Source: CALFBG01 sp045110315
GTDB lineage: Bacteria; Bacteroidota; Bacteroidia; Chitinophagales; Saprospiraceae
Assembly (NCBI GenBank): GCA_045110315.1
Contig: JBGCFY010000074.1
Span: 1 to 64,000, forward strand
Length of the DNA stretch: 64,000 nt
Reading direction: 5' to 3'
Shown here: in pieces, positions 1-8,226 of the stretch
Numbering within the stretch: position 1 is the stretch's first letter
How the letters are laid out: every line of letters starts with the position of its first letter
Notes under the pieces: model-generated
The model's input: only the letters and a program-made list of their open reading frames with translations
Databases searched by the model: none
What the model was told of the DNA's origin: nothing
Translations under genes and position numbers: made by a program

Positions 1-2211
1 CTCGTTAAAGATGATGAAGGAAACTTAGTGCCTTTGGTTGATTTACAAGGCAAGTTTAGAGTAGAGATGGGAGAATTTGGCGGGAAATATGTCAAGAATG
101 AATACTACAAAGCAGGTGATGCACCAGAAAAATCAACGGATGTAGAACTAGCGATCAAATTAAAAACAGAGAACAAGGCTTTTAAAGTTGAGAAATACGT
201 TCACAATTATCCACATTGCTGGCGGACCGATAAACCTGTTTTGTATTATCCATTAGATAGTTGGTTTGTGAAAAGTTCTTCGATGAAAGCTCGAATGGCA
301 GAGTTGAATAAAACCATCAATTGGAAACCGGCTTCTACCGGAGAAGGTCGCTTTGGGAAATGGTTGGAAAACTTGCAAGACTGGAATCTTTCTCGTTCCC
401 GGTATTGGGGAATTCCATTACCCATTTGGAGAAGTGAAGATGGGAAACAAGAAAAGTGTATTGGTTCGCTCGACGAATTGCAAAAAGAAATTGACTTAGC
501 TAATGAAAAGCTGAATTTATCACAAGCGATGCCCAAAGATATGCATCGTCCTTATATTGATGAAGTCGTCTTAGTGGCTACGGATGGCACAGCTTTGCAC
601 CGAGAATTAGATTTGATTGACGTATGGTTTGATAGTGGTTCAATGCCTTACGCACAGTGGCATTATCCTTTTGAAAACAAGGAAAAATTTGAACGCAATT
701 TTCCAGCGGACTTCATCGCCGAAGGAGTTGATCAAACGCGAGGTTGGTTTTACACTTTACACGCGATCGCAACGATGGTTTTTGATAGTGTCGCGTTCAA
801 GAATGTAGTGTCCAATGGTTTGGTGCAAGCGAAGGATGGACAGAAGATGTCTAAGCGTTTGAACAATGCGGTAGAACCATTTGAGACGTTAGCGAAATAT
901 GGCGTAGATGCTACCCGTTGGTATATGATTTCTAACGCGCAGCCTTGGGATAATTTGAAATTTGATCTTAAAGGTATCGAAGAAGTGCGTAGAAAATTCT
1001 TCGGAACTTTATATAATACGTACAGCTTCTTTTCGCTTTACGCAAATATTGATAATTTTAAATACGGAGAAGATAAAATCGCTTTGGCAGATCGACCAGA
1101 AATTGATCGTTGGATTATTTCAATGCTTAATAGTTTGATTAAAGAAGTCGATGCAGATTATAATAATTACGAACCTACAAGTGCAACGCGTCGGGTACAG
1201 CAATTTGTTGATGAGCAACTGAGTAATTGGTACGTTCGTTTATGTCGTCGTCGTTTTTGGAAAGGAAGTTATACCCAAGACAAAATTTCGGCGTACCAAA
1301 CTTTATACGAATGCTTAGTCAGTATTGCTAAATTGATGGCACCTGTAGCGCCTTTCTTCGCAGATTGGCTGTACAAAAACCTGAATGACATTACGAAGAT
1401 GGAGCAATATGAGTCTATCCACTTGGCAGATTTTCCAAGTAGTGATGCCTCGGCCATTGATATGGCTTTAGAGCAGCGGATGGATTATGCACAACGGATT
1501 TCTTCTCTGGTACTTTCCTTACGGAAAAAAGAAAATATTCGAGTGCGTCAGCCGTTACAGAAAATTTTATTACCTGTATTGAATGACTCTTTTGAGGCAC
1601 AAGTGAAAGCGGTGGAAAATTTAGTTTTGTCGGAAGTCAACGTTAAAGAAATAGAAATTTTATCGGATACCTCTGGTGTAATCAAAAAAGCGATCAAGCC
1701 AAACTTTAAAACCTTAGGTCGAAAGTTAGGTAAAAATATGAAAGCGTTTGCACAAACTGTGAGTAGCTTTACCCAGGAACAAATCGCTAACTTAGAAGCC
1801 TCAAATAGCATGAAAGTAAGCTTAGGAGGAGAAAATTACGAACTGGACTTGGGAGATTTTGTCATCACTTCAGAAGATATTCCGGGCTGGCAGGTTGCCT
1901 CTGACGGTGGCATTACCGTAGCGTTGGATATTACGATCACGGAAGCATTGGCTGCGGAAGGAATCGCGCGCGAATTGGTTAATCGTATCCAATCCATCAG
2001 AAAGAATAAAGACTTTAATGTTACGGATAGGATTCAGATTGTACTGGAAGATCACGAGTCTATTCGTGCTGCTACGACGAGCTTTAAAGAGTATATCTGT
2101 AACGAAACACTGGCTACAGACCTAGCACTCAGCACCGCAGTTGTTGGCGAAGAATCTATCGAATTGAGTGAAACGGTACAGTTGAAAATCAACGTCGCTC
2201 GAGGAAATTAA
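1..2211 (+). CDS. ileS: isoleucyl-tRNA synthetase, 3' part (5' end outside the window)
   Basis: Class I aminoacyl-tRNA synthetase that charges tRNA-Ile in the cytoplasm. The reading frame is open from base 1, so this is the C-terminal ~736 residues of a protein usually 1000-1150 long; the HIGH motif and most of the editing domain lie upstream. Visible are the end of the editing/catalytic region (SRSRYWGIPLPIW), the WFDSGSMPYAQ segment, the signature loop GQKMSKRLNN and a long anticodon-binding C-terminus. KMSKR rather than KMSKS points to the eukaryote-like IleRS2 clade, which is common in Bacteroidota and is known for mupirocin tolerance (family knowledge, not tested here). A strong hairpin terminator follows the stop. 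Identity is secure. Confidence 0.97.
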   Translation, partial: LVKDDEGNLVPLVDLQGKFRVEMGEFGGKYVKNEYYKAGDAPEKSTDVELAIKLKTENKAFKVEKYVHNYPHCWRTDKPVLYYPLDSWFVKSSSMKARMAELNKTINWKPASTGEGRFGKWLENLQDWNLSRSRYWGIPLPIWRSEDGKQEKCIGSLDELQKEIDLANEKLNLSQAMPKDMHRPYIDEVVLVATDGTALHRELDLIDVWFDSGSMPYAQWHYPFENKEKFERNFPADFIAEGVDQTRGWFYTLHAIATMVFDSVAFKNVVSNGLVQAKDGQKMSKRLNNAVEPFETLAKYGVDATRWYMISNAQPWDNLKFDLKGIEEVRRKFFGTLYNTYSFFSLYANIDNFKYGEDKIALADRPEIDRWIISMLNSLIKEVDADYNNYEPTSATRRVQQFVDEQLSNWYVRLCRRRFWKGSYTQDKISAYQTLYECLVSIAKLMAPVAPFFADWLYKNLNDITKMEQYESIHLADFPSSDASAIDMALEQRMDYAQRISSLVLSLRKKENIRVRQPLQKILLPVLNDSFEAQVKAVENLVLSEVNVKEIEILSDTSGVIKKAIKPNFKTLGRKLGKNMKAFAQTVSSFTQEQIANLEASNSMKVSLGGENYELDLGDFVITSEDIPGWQVASDGGITVALDITITEALAAEGIARELVNRIQSIRKNKDFNVTDRIQIVLEDHESIRAATTSFKEYICNETLATDLALSTAVVGEESIELSETVQLKINVARGN

Positions 2212-2221
2212 ATTTTAGATG

Positions 2222-2275
2222 CTTTGAATAAGTTTATGTTAGCTTGCTAATGTAAACTTGTTCAAAGTATTTTTT
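2222..2275 (+). terminator. intrinsic terminator after ileS
   Basis: A 22-bp stem, with several G-U pairs, formed by ctttgaataag... (from 2222) and ...cttgttcaaag (to 2267), followed by tattttttt. It starts 10 bases after the ileS stop and separates ileS from the TIR gene. Confidence 0.8.
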
Positions 2276-2350
2276 TATAAAAAAACGGAGTGACTAATGT
2301 GAAGTTAGCGCTTAAACCATTGTTAATCTTTATCTTTTAAATTTCTTCTT

Positions 2351-3223
2351 ATGAATATTATTCAACAGCTAGTCATTGATGGTGAACTGAATGTAGCTTT
2401 GGATAAACTAATGGATTATACTACGAATTCACGAGAGGCGAATATGGTTATTCTACTGCAATCAAGATGGGCAACGTGGAAGCGAGCGGAGGCGAAGGGC
2501 GTTACAGGGGAAGCCCAAAATTTGTCGCTCATCAAGATTAAAGATGCGATCCTTTCCGTAGCGAGTAATTACGACCTTCCCGAAGCACCTGCTCCTAAGG
2601 CTACAAAAACGGAGCAAAAACATCCTGTGAGTGCCGCAAAAATTTATTTTTCTTATGCTTGGGGCGACCAACGGGAAGCGGGCGAAAGTCGTGAAAAAAT
2701 TGTGGATGAACTTTACGTTGCTCTGAAAGAGGATGGTTTTACGATCATTCGAGATAAAATGGACTTAGGGTATGGAGGATTGATTTCTAAGTTTATGGAA
2801 GAAATTGGTGAGGGAGATCTAATTGTCGTCTTTGTGAGTGAAAAATATGCAAAGTCTCCTTATTGTATGTTTGAGCTTTATGAAATTGCTCGTAATAATC
2901 GTTGGGACAAAGAAGCTTTTACAAAGCGTATTTTGCCTGTTCCAGTAGAATTTATTCATTTTGGAGATCCTGACGTTTTAGATTATTACTTTGACTATTG
3001 GGGAAAACAAGAACAAAAGTGGGCTGCTTTTTTACAAAAACGGATTGGACAAATTTCGGAGGCACAGTCTAAGAAATACCACAACATTAAAGATATTCAC
3101 CAGAATTTTGGTAAGCTTTCAGACTGGTTGATTGATATCAATTCGAGTACGACGAGTCTGTTAAAAGAGAATGACTTCCAACAAGTCAAAGCGGCTATTT
3201 TGGCGAGGTTAGGGAATTCTTAA
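2351..3223 (+). CDS. EAD11-like / TIR domain protein (putative NADase effector)
   Basis: 290 residues in two parts. Residues ~1-75 are helical (IIQQLVIDGELNVALDKL, then ILLQSRWATWKRAEAKG) and resemble effector-associated domain 11, a small death-domain-like adaptor known from bacterial conflict systems in multicellular and Bacteroidota lineages; this match is from memory and is tentative. Residues ~97-235 are a TIR domain: KIYFSYAWGD at its start, a DLIVVFVSEKY strand, and SPYCMFELYEI, in which E175 sits where the NAD-cleaving glutamate of TIR enzymes is found. A linker with APKATK separates the two. No STAND NTPase, protease or SIR2 partner is adjacent, and the gene has its own leader after the ileS terminator. 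It may act as a soluble suicide effector recruited in trans by another EAD11 protein (inference). Confidence 0.75.
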   Translation: MNIIQQLVIDGELNVALDKLMDYTTNSREANMVILLQSRWATWKRAEAKGVTGEAQNLSLIKIKDAILSVASNYDLPEAPAPKATKTEQKHPVSAAKIYFSYAWGDQREAGESREKIVDELYVALKEDGFTIIRDKMDLGYGGLISKFMEEIGEGDLIVVFVSEKYAKSPYCMFELYEIARNNRWDKEAFTKRILPVPVEFIHFGDPDVLDYYFDYWGKQEQKWAAFLQKRIGQISEAQSKKYHNIKDIHQNFGKLSDWLIDINSSTTSLLKENDFQQVKAAILARLGNS

Positions 3224-3265
3224 GAAGTTGATAGCATTAAATAATAATAACTTGAAACTACTTAA

Positions 3266-3628
3266 TTAGCTCGCGAGCTTCATCCCCAAGTAAATACAAA
3301 GCCAACAAACAAAGAGATTTCCAACCATACTAGCTAAAGCATGACTTGTTTGCCCCGTCTGAAAAAGCTGTAGCGTTTCATTAGAAAAAGTAGAGAAAGT
3401 ACTAAAGCCGCCACAAAATCCCGTCGTTAGTAATAACTTATGCAGGTTACCAACTTCTGCCTTAAGACTTATTCCTACGAGTACACCTAAGACTAGGCAA
3501 CTCAACGCATTGGCTAAAAACGTAGCAAATGGAAAAATGAATGCATAAGGTTTCAAAAATTGTGCAATGCCAAAGCGGCAAATACTACCCAATCCACCTC
3601 CTAAAAAGACCAACAAGTAATTATACAT
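3266..3628 (-). CDS. crcB: fluoride exporter CrcB/Fluc
   Basis: 120-residue integral membrane protein, the normal size for a Fluc subunit, with four predicted helices. Typical motifs are GGGLGSICRFGIAQ near the N-terminus and TTGFCGGFSTFSTFSNE in the middle, the latter carrying the phenylalanines and polar track of the fluoride pore. Family members work as dual-topology homodimers that expel fluoride passively. The start overlaps the 3' end of the upstream glycosyltransferase gene by 8 bases, so the two are probably co-transcribed and translationally coupled. I see no fluoride riboswitch upstream. It ends 43 bases from the convergent TIR gene without a clear terminator. Confidence 0.93.
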   Translation of the reverse strand: MYNYLLVFLGGGLGSICRFGIAQFLKPYAFIFPFATFLANALSCLVLGVLVGISLKAEVGNLHKLLLTTGFCGGFSTFSTFSNETLQLFQTGQTSHALASMVGNLFVCWLCIYLGMKLAS

Positions 3629-4706
3629 TGGAAGCCTGATTTTTTCTTTTTTGTCGGCGGGAAACGGTAAGGTAAAGACTGGCAGACATTAAAATAGCAA
3701 TTCCCAGAATTAGCAAGAGGAGATTGAGTGAGCCCAAACCCTGTAAGGTAATCACGATAATAATAAAGAAAATATTCACTAAGACTAAAATTGCAGTTGC
3801 CTGCATATGATTGAATCCATAGTCGATGAGTAAATGGTGAATGTGATTTCGATCCGGACTAAAAGGCGAACGTCCTCGGAGCGCGCGCATCGTAAATACT
3901 CGCAAGGTATCAAACAAAGGTAAAATCATAATACCAATCGCCACTGCAGGTACCGCATTGAAACCATAAGGCTCGGATACATTATTCAGCTCAATAAACT
4001 TGATGGCAAGAATAGAACAGACCAATCCTACGAGCAACGATCCGGTATCGCCCATGAATATCTTTGCAGGGGAAAAATTGTATTTTAAAAAAGCAGTAAC
4101 GGCACCGGCTAAAGAAAAAGCAACCATCGCCAAAGCAATATGATCAGATAAATAGAACCAAGTTCCTAGCGTAATCGAAATCAGTGTACTGATACTTCCC
4201 GAAAGACCATTGATGCCATCAATTAAGTTAAAAGCGTTGACAATCACTAGAATCGTAAAAACAGAAAGCAAAATGCTGATGGGTTCGGGCAAAGCCGTAA
4301 TCCCAAAAATACCGTATAAACTAGTAATTTTTACATTGGATTTAAAAACAAGTATCGTAGCGGCGAATACTTCCCCAATTAATTTGACTCTAGGAGAAAT
4401 AGGGAGAATATCATCTTTGGCACCAATGAGAAAAATAATGATGAAAGCACAAAGAATATATTGTAAATCACCAAAAGCTTCGAAGGGTGTCCATAGAATA
4501 ATCGAAAAAATGACACCTGCAAAAATACCAATACCACCCAAAGAAGGCGTACTAACCGTGTGAGAACGTCTTTCACCAGGTTCGTCACAAAGGTTTTTAA
4601 CCCGGGCGACGTGAATGATAGATGGAATCGCAAAGTAGGTAAGGGTAAAAGCAGTAATAAAACTGAGTATTATATCATACATATAGCAGAATTTTCTTCT
4701 GTTCAA
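3621..4706 (-). CDS. undecaprenyl-phosphate N-acetylhexosamine-1-phosphate transferase (WecA/TagO type)
   Basis: 361-residue polytopic membrane protein of the MraY/WecA family. It transfers a sugar-1-phosphate from a UDP-sugar to undecaprenyl phosphate, the first step of surface polysaccharide assembly. Seen: RRSHTVSTPSLGGIGIFAG (substrate-loop signature), GAKDDI, NAFNLIDGINGLSG (catalytic Asp region), FMGDTGSLLVG, and RDRNHIHHLL-type histidines (SPDRNHIHHLL) typical of WecA/TagO rather than MraY. The first Met gives an eight-residue extension; M9 (start 4682, MYDIILSF) is an equally good start, leading straight into the first helix. The lipid carrier comes from uppS, encoded 2.4 kb away. The sugar cannot be decided from sequence. 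Confidence 0.88.
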   Translation of the reverse strand: MNRRKFCYMYDIILSFITAFTLTYFAIPSIIHVARVKNLCDEPGERRSHTVSTPSLGGIGIFAGVIFSIILWTPFEAFGDLQYILCAFIIIFLIGAKDDILPISPRVKLIGEVFAATILVFKSNVKITSLYGIFGITALPEPISILLSVFTILVIVNAFNLIDGINGLSGSISTLISITLGTWFYLSDHIALAMVAFSLAGAVTAFLKYNFSPAKIFMGDTGSLLVGLVCSILAIKFIELNNVSEPYGFNAVPAVAIGIMILPLFDTLRVFTMRALRGRSPFSPDRNHIHHLLIDYGFNHMQATAILVLVNIFFIIIVITLQGLGSLNLLLLILGIAILMSASLYLTVSRRQKRKNQASNV

Positions 4707-4787
4707 AGCAAAGGTAGCAACTAATTTATGAAAAGTAGACAGAATACCATTAAAGCTATTGGTGTCGACTTTAAAAGTTAGTTAAGT

Positions 4788-4842
4788 AAAAGTACCAAGA
4801 CAAAATGGTGCTTTGCTACTTAAATCTATTTTAAAACAACTT
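4788..4842. repeat. solo ends of repeat families 2 and 1, adjacent
   Basis: Bases 4790-4808 (aagtaccaagacaaaat) match the terminus of family 2, and 4823-4842 (ctattttaaaacaacttc) match the right terminus of family 1. Neither has a partner end nearby, so these look like remnants of two elements, one inserted in or beside the other. The rest of the 4707-4915 gap holds nothing recognised. Confidence 0.55.
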
Positions 4843-4915
4843 CTAAATACAAACACTCGCCTCTATTTCATTGGTCGTTCCTCCTTTTAGTAGTTTATAA
4901 GTTGCTAATCAAGCT

Positions 4916-6610
4916 CTAAAACTGTTTGTCGTCGACTTGATCCAACCAAGCCTTTATTTTTCCAACTACAGATTCAACACAGCCGTCTTTAAAAGGGGAA
5001 GTCAAATTGGCTAACTTTACCAATTCGAGGAAAGACTTGCTTCCTCCAGCTTTACATAAGGTCAAATAATCAGACCAAGCTGCGGGGTGATTCTCTTGGT
5101 CTTTTTTCCAAAACTGGAAAGCACATATCTGTGCTAAAGTATAGTCAATGTAATAAAACGGCGTCGTAAAGACGTGACTTTGTCGTTGCCAAAAACCACC
5201 TTGCTCCAAAAATTGATTGCCATCATAATCTCGTTGTGGAAGGTATTTCTTTTCAATTTCTCGCCACATATGATTTCGTTCTGTAGGACTAACCATTGGA
5301 TTTTCGTAGACAAAATGCTGAAACTCGTCAATGGCTACACCGTAAGGTAAAAATAAAAGTGCACCCGCTAGATGACTGAATTTATACTTTTCGGTATCTT
5401 CTTTGAAAAACAAATCCATCCAAGGCCAAGTAAAAAACTCCATACTCATAGAATGTATTTCACAAGCTTCGTAAGTTGGCCAATTGTATTCATTTAACCC
5501 AATTTCTTTGCTGGAGAAGACCTGAAAGGCGTGACCCGCCTCGTGCGTCAATACGTCAATATCGCCGCTGGTTCCATTGAAATTAGAAAAAATATACGGC
5601 GCTTTGTATTTTCCAATGAAAGTGCAATATCCTCCGGTAGCTTTACCTTCTTTATTGACTAAGTCCATCAAGTTATTGTCCCGCATGAAGTTGAAAAATT
5701 CGGAAGTTTCTTTCGACAATTCCTGATACATCACTCCCGCATTATCAATAATCCATTCTGGTCTTCCTTTAGGCGCGGGATTTCCCGAGGCAAAACGGAA
5801 GTCCTCATCATAATACTTTAGTTTATCTAAATTCAACCGTTTTCGTTGGCGTTCGTAGAGTTCTTGTGTAATAGGTACGATGTAATCTTTGACTTGTTTC
5901 CTAAAATTGGCAACCATTGCTGGTGTGTAGTCTGATCGTAGCATTCGAGCGTAGCCGAGTTCCACAAAATTTTTATACCCTAATTTTTTAGCAATACCGT
6001 GACGGAGTTTGACTTGTTGATCGAAAATCTCTTCGGTTTGTGCTGCATTTTTTGCGTAAAAAGCCCATTTTGCTTCGCTGGCTGCTTTACGAGTGGCACG
6101 ATCTGAGGAAATCTCTAGAGGATATAGCGAAGAAAGATTATAATCTTTGTCCTGAAATGTAATGTTAGCAGAAGCTTTTAACTTCACATAGTCGCTACTC
6201 AGTTTATTCTCTTTTTGTAAATCCTTAAGGATAATGGGTTCGAAAGTTTTTAAACTTAATTCTGCGATGACAAACAATTGCGTGCCCCATTTCTCTTCTA
6301 ATGATGCTCGAAATGGGGAAGACAATAAAATCTTGTAAAACTTCGTATTTAAACCGTCGAAGTTAGGATTTTGTGCATCAAAGAAGGAATTTTCTTTTTC
6401 GTAAAATTCATCTTTGGTGTTAATCGTATGTCGAATGCGGCAAATATTGTACATCGAAAGAAACTCCTTTCGCATATTATTGATGACTTCTAAGATGTCA
6501 TTTTGTAATTCCGCCGTATCGGCGGCGGCGAAAAGACGCAATTGTTCTTCAAATGCTTCGCTAAAAGCAGTTACTTCAGGTCGATTATACTGAAACTCTT
6601 CAAACTTCAT
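4916..6610 (-). CDS. M3 family oligoendopeptidase (PepF-like zinc metallopeptidase)
   Basis: Cytoplasmic zinc peptidase that hydrolyses short peptides. The catalytic HEXXH is seen in LTHEAGHAFQVF, with the third-ligand region downstream (EACEIHSMSMEFF, with E as expected for M3). The frame is open to 6682, but the extra 24 codons (hydrophobic, FNFILFYPNFKLPW) do not fit the family; MKFEEFQYNRPEVTAF, starting at 6610, matches the standard M3B N-terminus, so I place the start there, giving 564 residues, the usual length. There is no signal peptide. It stands alone; a family 1 repeat lies 165 bases upstream of the start. Confidence 0.93.
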   Translation of the reverse strand: MKFEEFQYNRPEVTAFSEAFEEQLRLFAAADTAELQNDILEVINNMRKEFLSMYNICRIRHTINTKDEFYEKENSFFDAQNPNFDGLNTKFYKILLSSPFRASLEEKWGTQLFVIAELSLKTFEPIILKDLQKENKLSSDYVKLKASANITFQDKDYNLSSLYPLEISSDRATRKAASEAKWAFYAKNAAQTEEIFDQQVKLRHGIAKKLGYKNFVELGYARMLRSDYTPAMVANFRKQVKDYIVPITQELYERQRKRLNLDKLKYYDEDFRFASGNPAPKGRPEWIIDNAGVMYQELSKETSEFFNFMRDNNLMDLVNKEGKATGGYCTFIGKYKAPYIFSNFNGTSGDIDVLTHEAGHAFQVFSSKEIGLNEYNWPTYEACEIHSMSMEFFTWPWMDLFFKEDTEKYKFSHLAGALLFLPYGVAIDEFQHFVYENPMVSPTERNHMWREIEKKYLPQRDYDGNQFLEQGGFWQRQSHVFTTPFYYIDYTLAQICAFQFWKKDQENHPAAWSDYLTLCKAGGSKSFLELVKLANLTSPFKDGCVESVVGKIKAWLDQVDDKQF

Positions 6611-6775
6611 AAGCCACGGGAGTTTAAAATTAGGATAGAATAAAATGAAGTTAAATTTACAATAGATTGTATTGGATTGCAAAAAAGGTGAAACAATTTA
6701 ACACATTTCTCATATAATAAAAGAGAACCATGTAAAATTAAACCAATTTGGAGCCCCTTGCTTCATCTTGAAAGT

Positions 6776-6938
6776 GAAGTTATTTTAAAATGGGGCTTGA
6801 AACTAGTTGTAAGCGCTTGGTTTTCAAGAGGAAGCTACATTTTTTTTTCGTAGCCATCGCTACGGGGAAAAAAATTAGCTGAAATATTGGAAATCAATGG
6901 CTTGCAAATAAATCATCTATCTACTTTAAAACAACTTC
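6776..6938. mobile_element. family 1 miniature inverted-repeat element, copy 1 (163 bp)
   Basis: Bounded by gaagttattttaaaat and its near-complement actttaaaacaacttc (16-bp ends, 2 mismatches). It is the same length as, and about 90% identical by eye to, the copy at 28733-28895. Inside is a hairpin around cgtagccatcgctacg flanked by a T-run and an A-run. Both flanks carry agt, a possible 3-bp target duplication. It has no ORF, so it is non-autonomous. It sits between the pepF-like gene and the uppS promoter. Confidence 0.8.
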
Positions 6939-7027
6939 AGTATTAAAGCTTTGTGGCGAAAGACTAAAATTTGCCCAAAAATAATATTTTAAATAACTTA
7001 TTGTTCATAAATGCATTGCCGTAAAGA

Positions 7028-7062
7028 TTTGCGAGTAAATTCAGATTCTTTTCTTAGCTTTG
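7028..7062 (+). promoter_or_regulatory. uppS promoter (Bacteroidota type)
   Basis: TTTG at 7028-7031, a 23-base spacer, then TAGCTTTG at 7055-7062, matching the Bacteroidota -33 TTTG / -7 TAnnTTTG consensus. Transcription would start near 7069, about 30 bases before the uppS ATG. Confidence 0.7.
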
Positions 7063-7099
7063 TAAATATTTAATCTCTTCCTAATCGCGTGATATTCTT

Positions 7100-7843
7100 A
7101 TGGATTTAAAATCCAACATTGATCTTAAAAAACTGCCTGCTCACATTGCTATCATTATGGATGGCAACGGTAGATGGGCAAAGAAACACGGTAGACCACG
7201 TGTCTTTGGTCATAAGAATGGTGTAACAGCAGTCAGAGAAACGACGGAAGCCGCGGCGGAATTGGGGGTTAAGTACCTAACGCTATACGCTTTTTCTACA
7301 GAAAATTGGAATCGCCCCGCTTTTGAAGTCAACGCTTTGATGGCACTTTTAGTGGAAACGATTCGTAAAGAAATTAATACACTCAATAAAAATAATATTA
7401 GGCTCCACGCCATCGGTGATCTTTCTCGTTTACCCAAGCGAAGTTATAAAGCTTTGATGAAAGGAATCGAAAGTACGCAGCATAATACTCGGATGACTTT
7501 GGTATTGGCCTTAAATTATAGTGCCAAGTGGGAAATCATGAACGCGGTCAAAAACTTAGCACAGCAAGCCGTTGATAAAAAATTAGTACCAGAAGATATC
7601 AATGAAAGTGATTTTGAAAATGTATTGAGTACGCAAGGGATTCCCGATCCAGAGCTTTTAATTCGTACCAGTGGTGAAACACGATTGAGTAACTTTCTTT
7701 TATGGCAAGTGGCTTACACGGAGCTTTATTTTACCCCTACTTTCTGGCCAGATTTTCGAAAAGAACATTTATTTGAAGCTATTCTCGATTTTCAAAACAG
7801 AGAACGGCGATTTGGTATGACTAGTGATCAGTTAACTAGCTGA
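7100..7843 (+). CDS. uppS: isoprenyl transferase (undecaprenyl diphosphate synthase)
   Basis: 247-residue cis-prenyltransferase that condenses isopentenyl diphosphate onto farnesyl diphosphate to make undecaprenyl diphosphate, the lipid carrier for peptidoglycan and surface glycans. Family motifs are all present: IIMDGNGRWAKKHG with the catalytic Asp and FPP-binding residues, GHKNGV, LYAFSTENWNR, and RTSGETRLSNFLLWQ near the C-terminus with WQVAYTELYF. The length is typical and there is no signal peptide. It precedes bamA, a gene order often kept in Bacteroidota, but a 383-base gap with its own promoter-like box suggests separate control of bamA. Confidence 0.97.
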   Translation: MDLKSNIDLKKLPAHIAIIMDGNGRWAKKHGRPRVFGHKNGVTAVRETTEAAAELGVKYLTLYAFSTENWNRPAFEVNALMALLVETIRKEINTLNKNNIRLHAIGDLSRLPKRSYKALMKGIESTQHNTRMTLVLALNYSAKWEIMNAVKNLAQQAVDKKLVPEDINESDFENVLSTQGIPDPELLIRTSGETRLSNFLLWQVAYTELYFTPTFWPDFRKEHLFEAILDFQNRERRFGMTSDQLTS

Positions 7844-7964
7844 TCTAGAGCTAGATATTTGAGGAGCAAGACTCCTAAGTGTTAAATAAAACGAGATTTA
7901 CCCTTCTTTTGGCTTTCCACACTGCATCTTATTAATTTTATTCGTGTTTCCCAACCAAATTTAG

Positions 7965-7972
7965 TAATTTCG
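7965..7972 (+). promoter_or_regulatory. candidate -7 box with a long bamA leader
   Basis: TAATTTCG resembles the TAnnTTTG box. If used, the bamA transcript would have an untranslated leader of about 250 nt (7979-8226). I recognise no known riboswitch in this leader; the rest of the 7844-8226 gap shows nothing else. Confidence 0.35.
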
Positions 7973-8226
7973 CCGTCTTATTGGTACAACAGTATTTCAA
8001 CTCGGAGCGTTAAGCTTACTCGTCAAATGTTGTCTTAGTTTTAAAAACAGTACTAAACGGATAAAGGTTCACTGAAATTGAAGGTCAATTTGGCTTATTT
8101 TTAAATTATAAACCAAGCCTCAATTTCTTACTCCGTTGCGTTATATCAACAAGTATCACAAAAAAGTCTACTTAGGAAATGATGGCATATAAAGGATTGG
8201 CCGCGATTTTAAATTGGAAATTTGGT

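Noticed and set aside
4210..4563. 117-codon plus-strand frame opposite the WecA-like gene
   Set aside because: Fully antisense to a clear membrane protein gene; composition explained by that gene.
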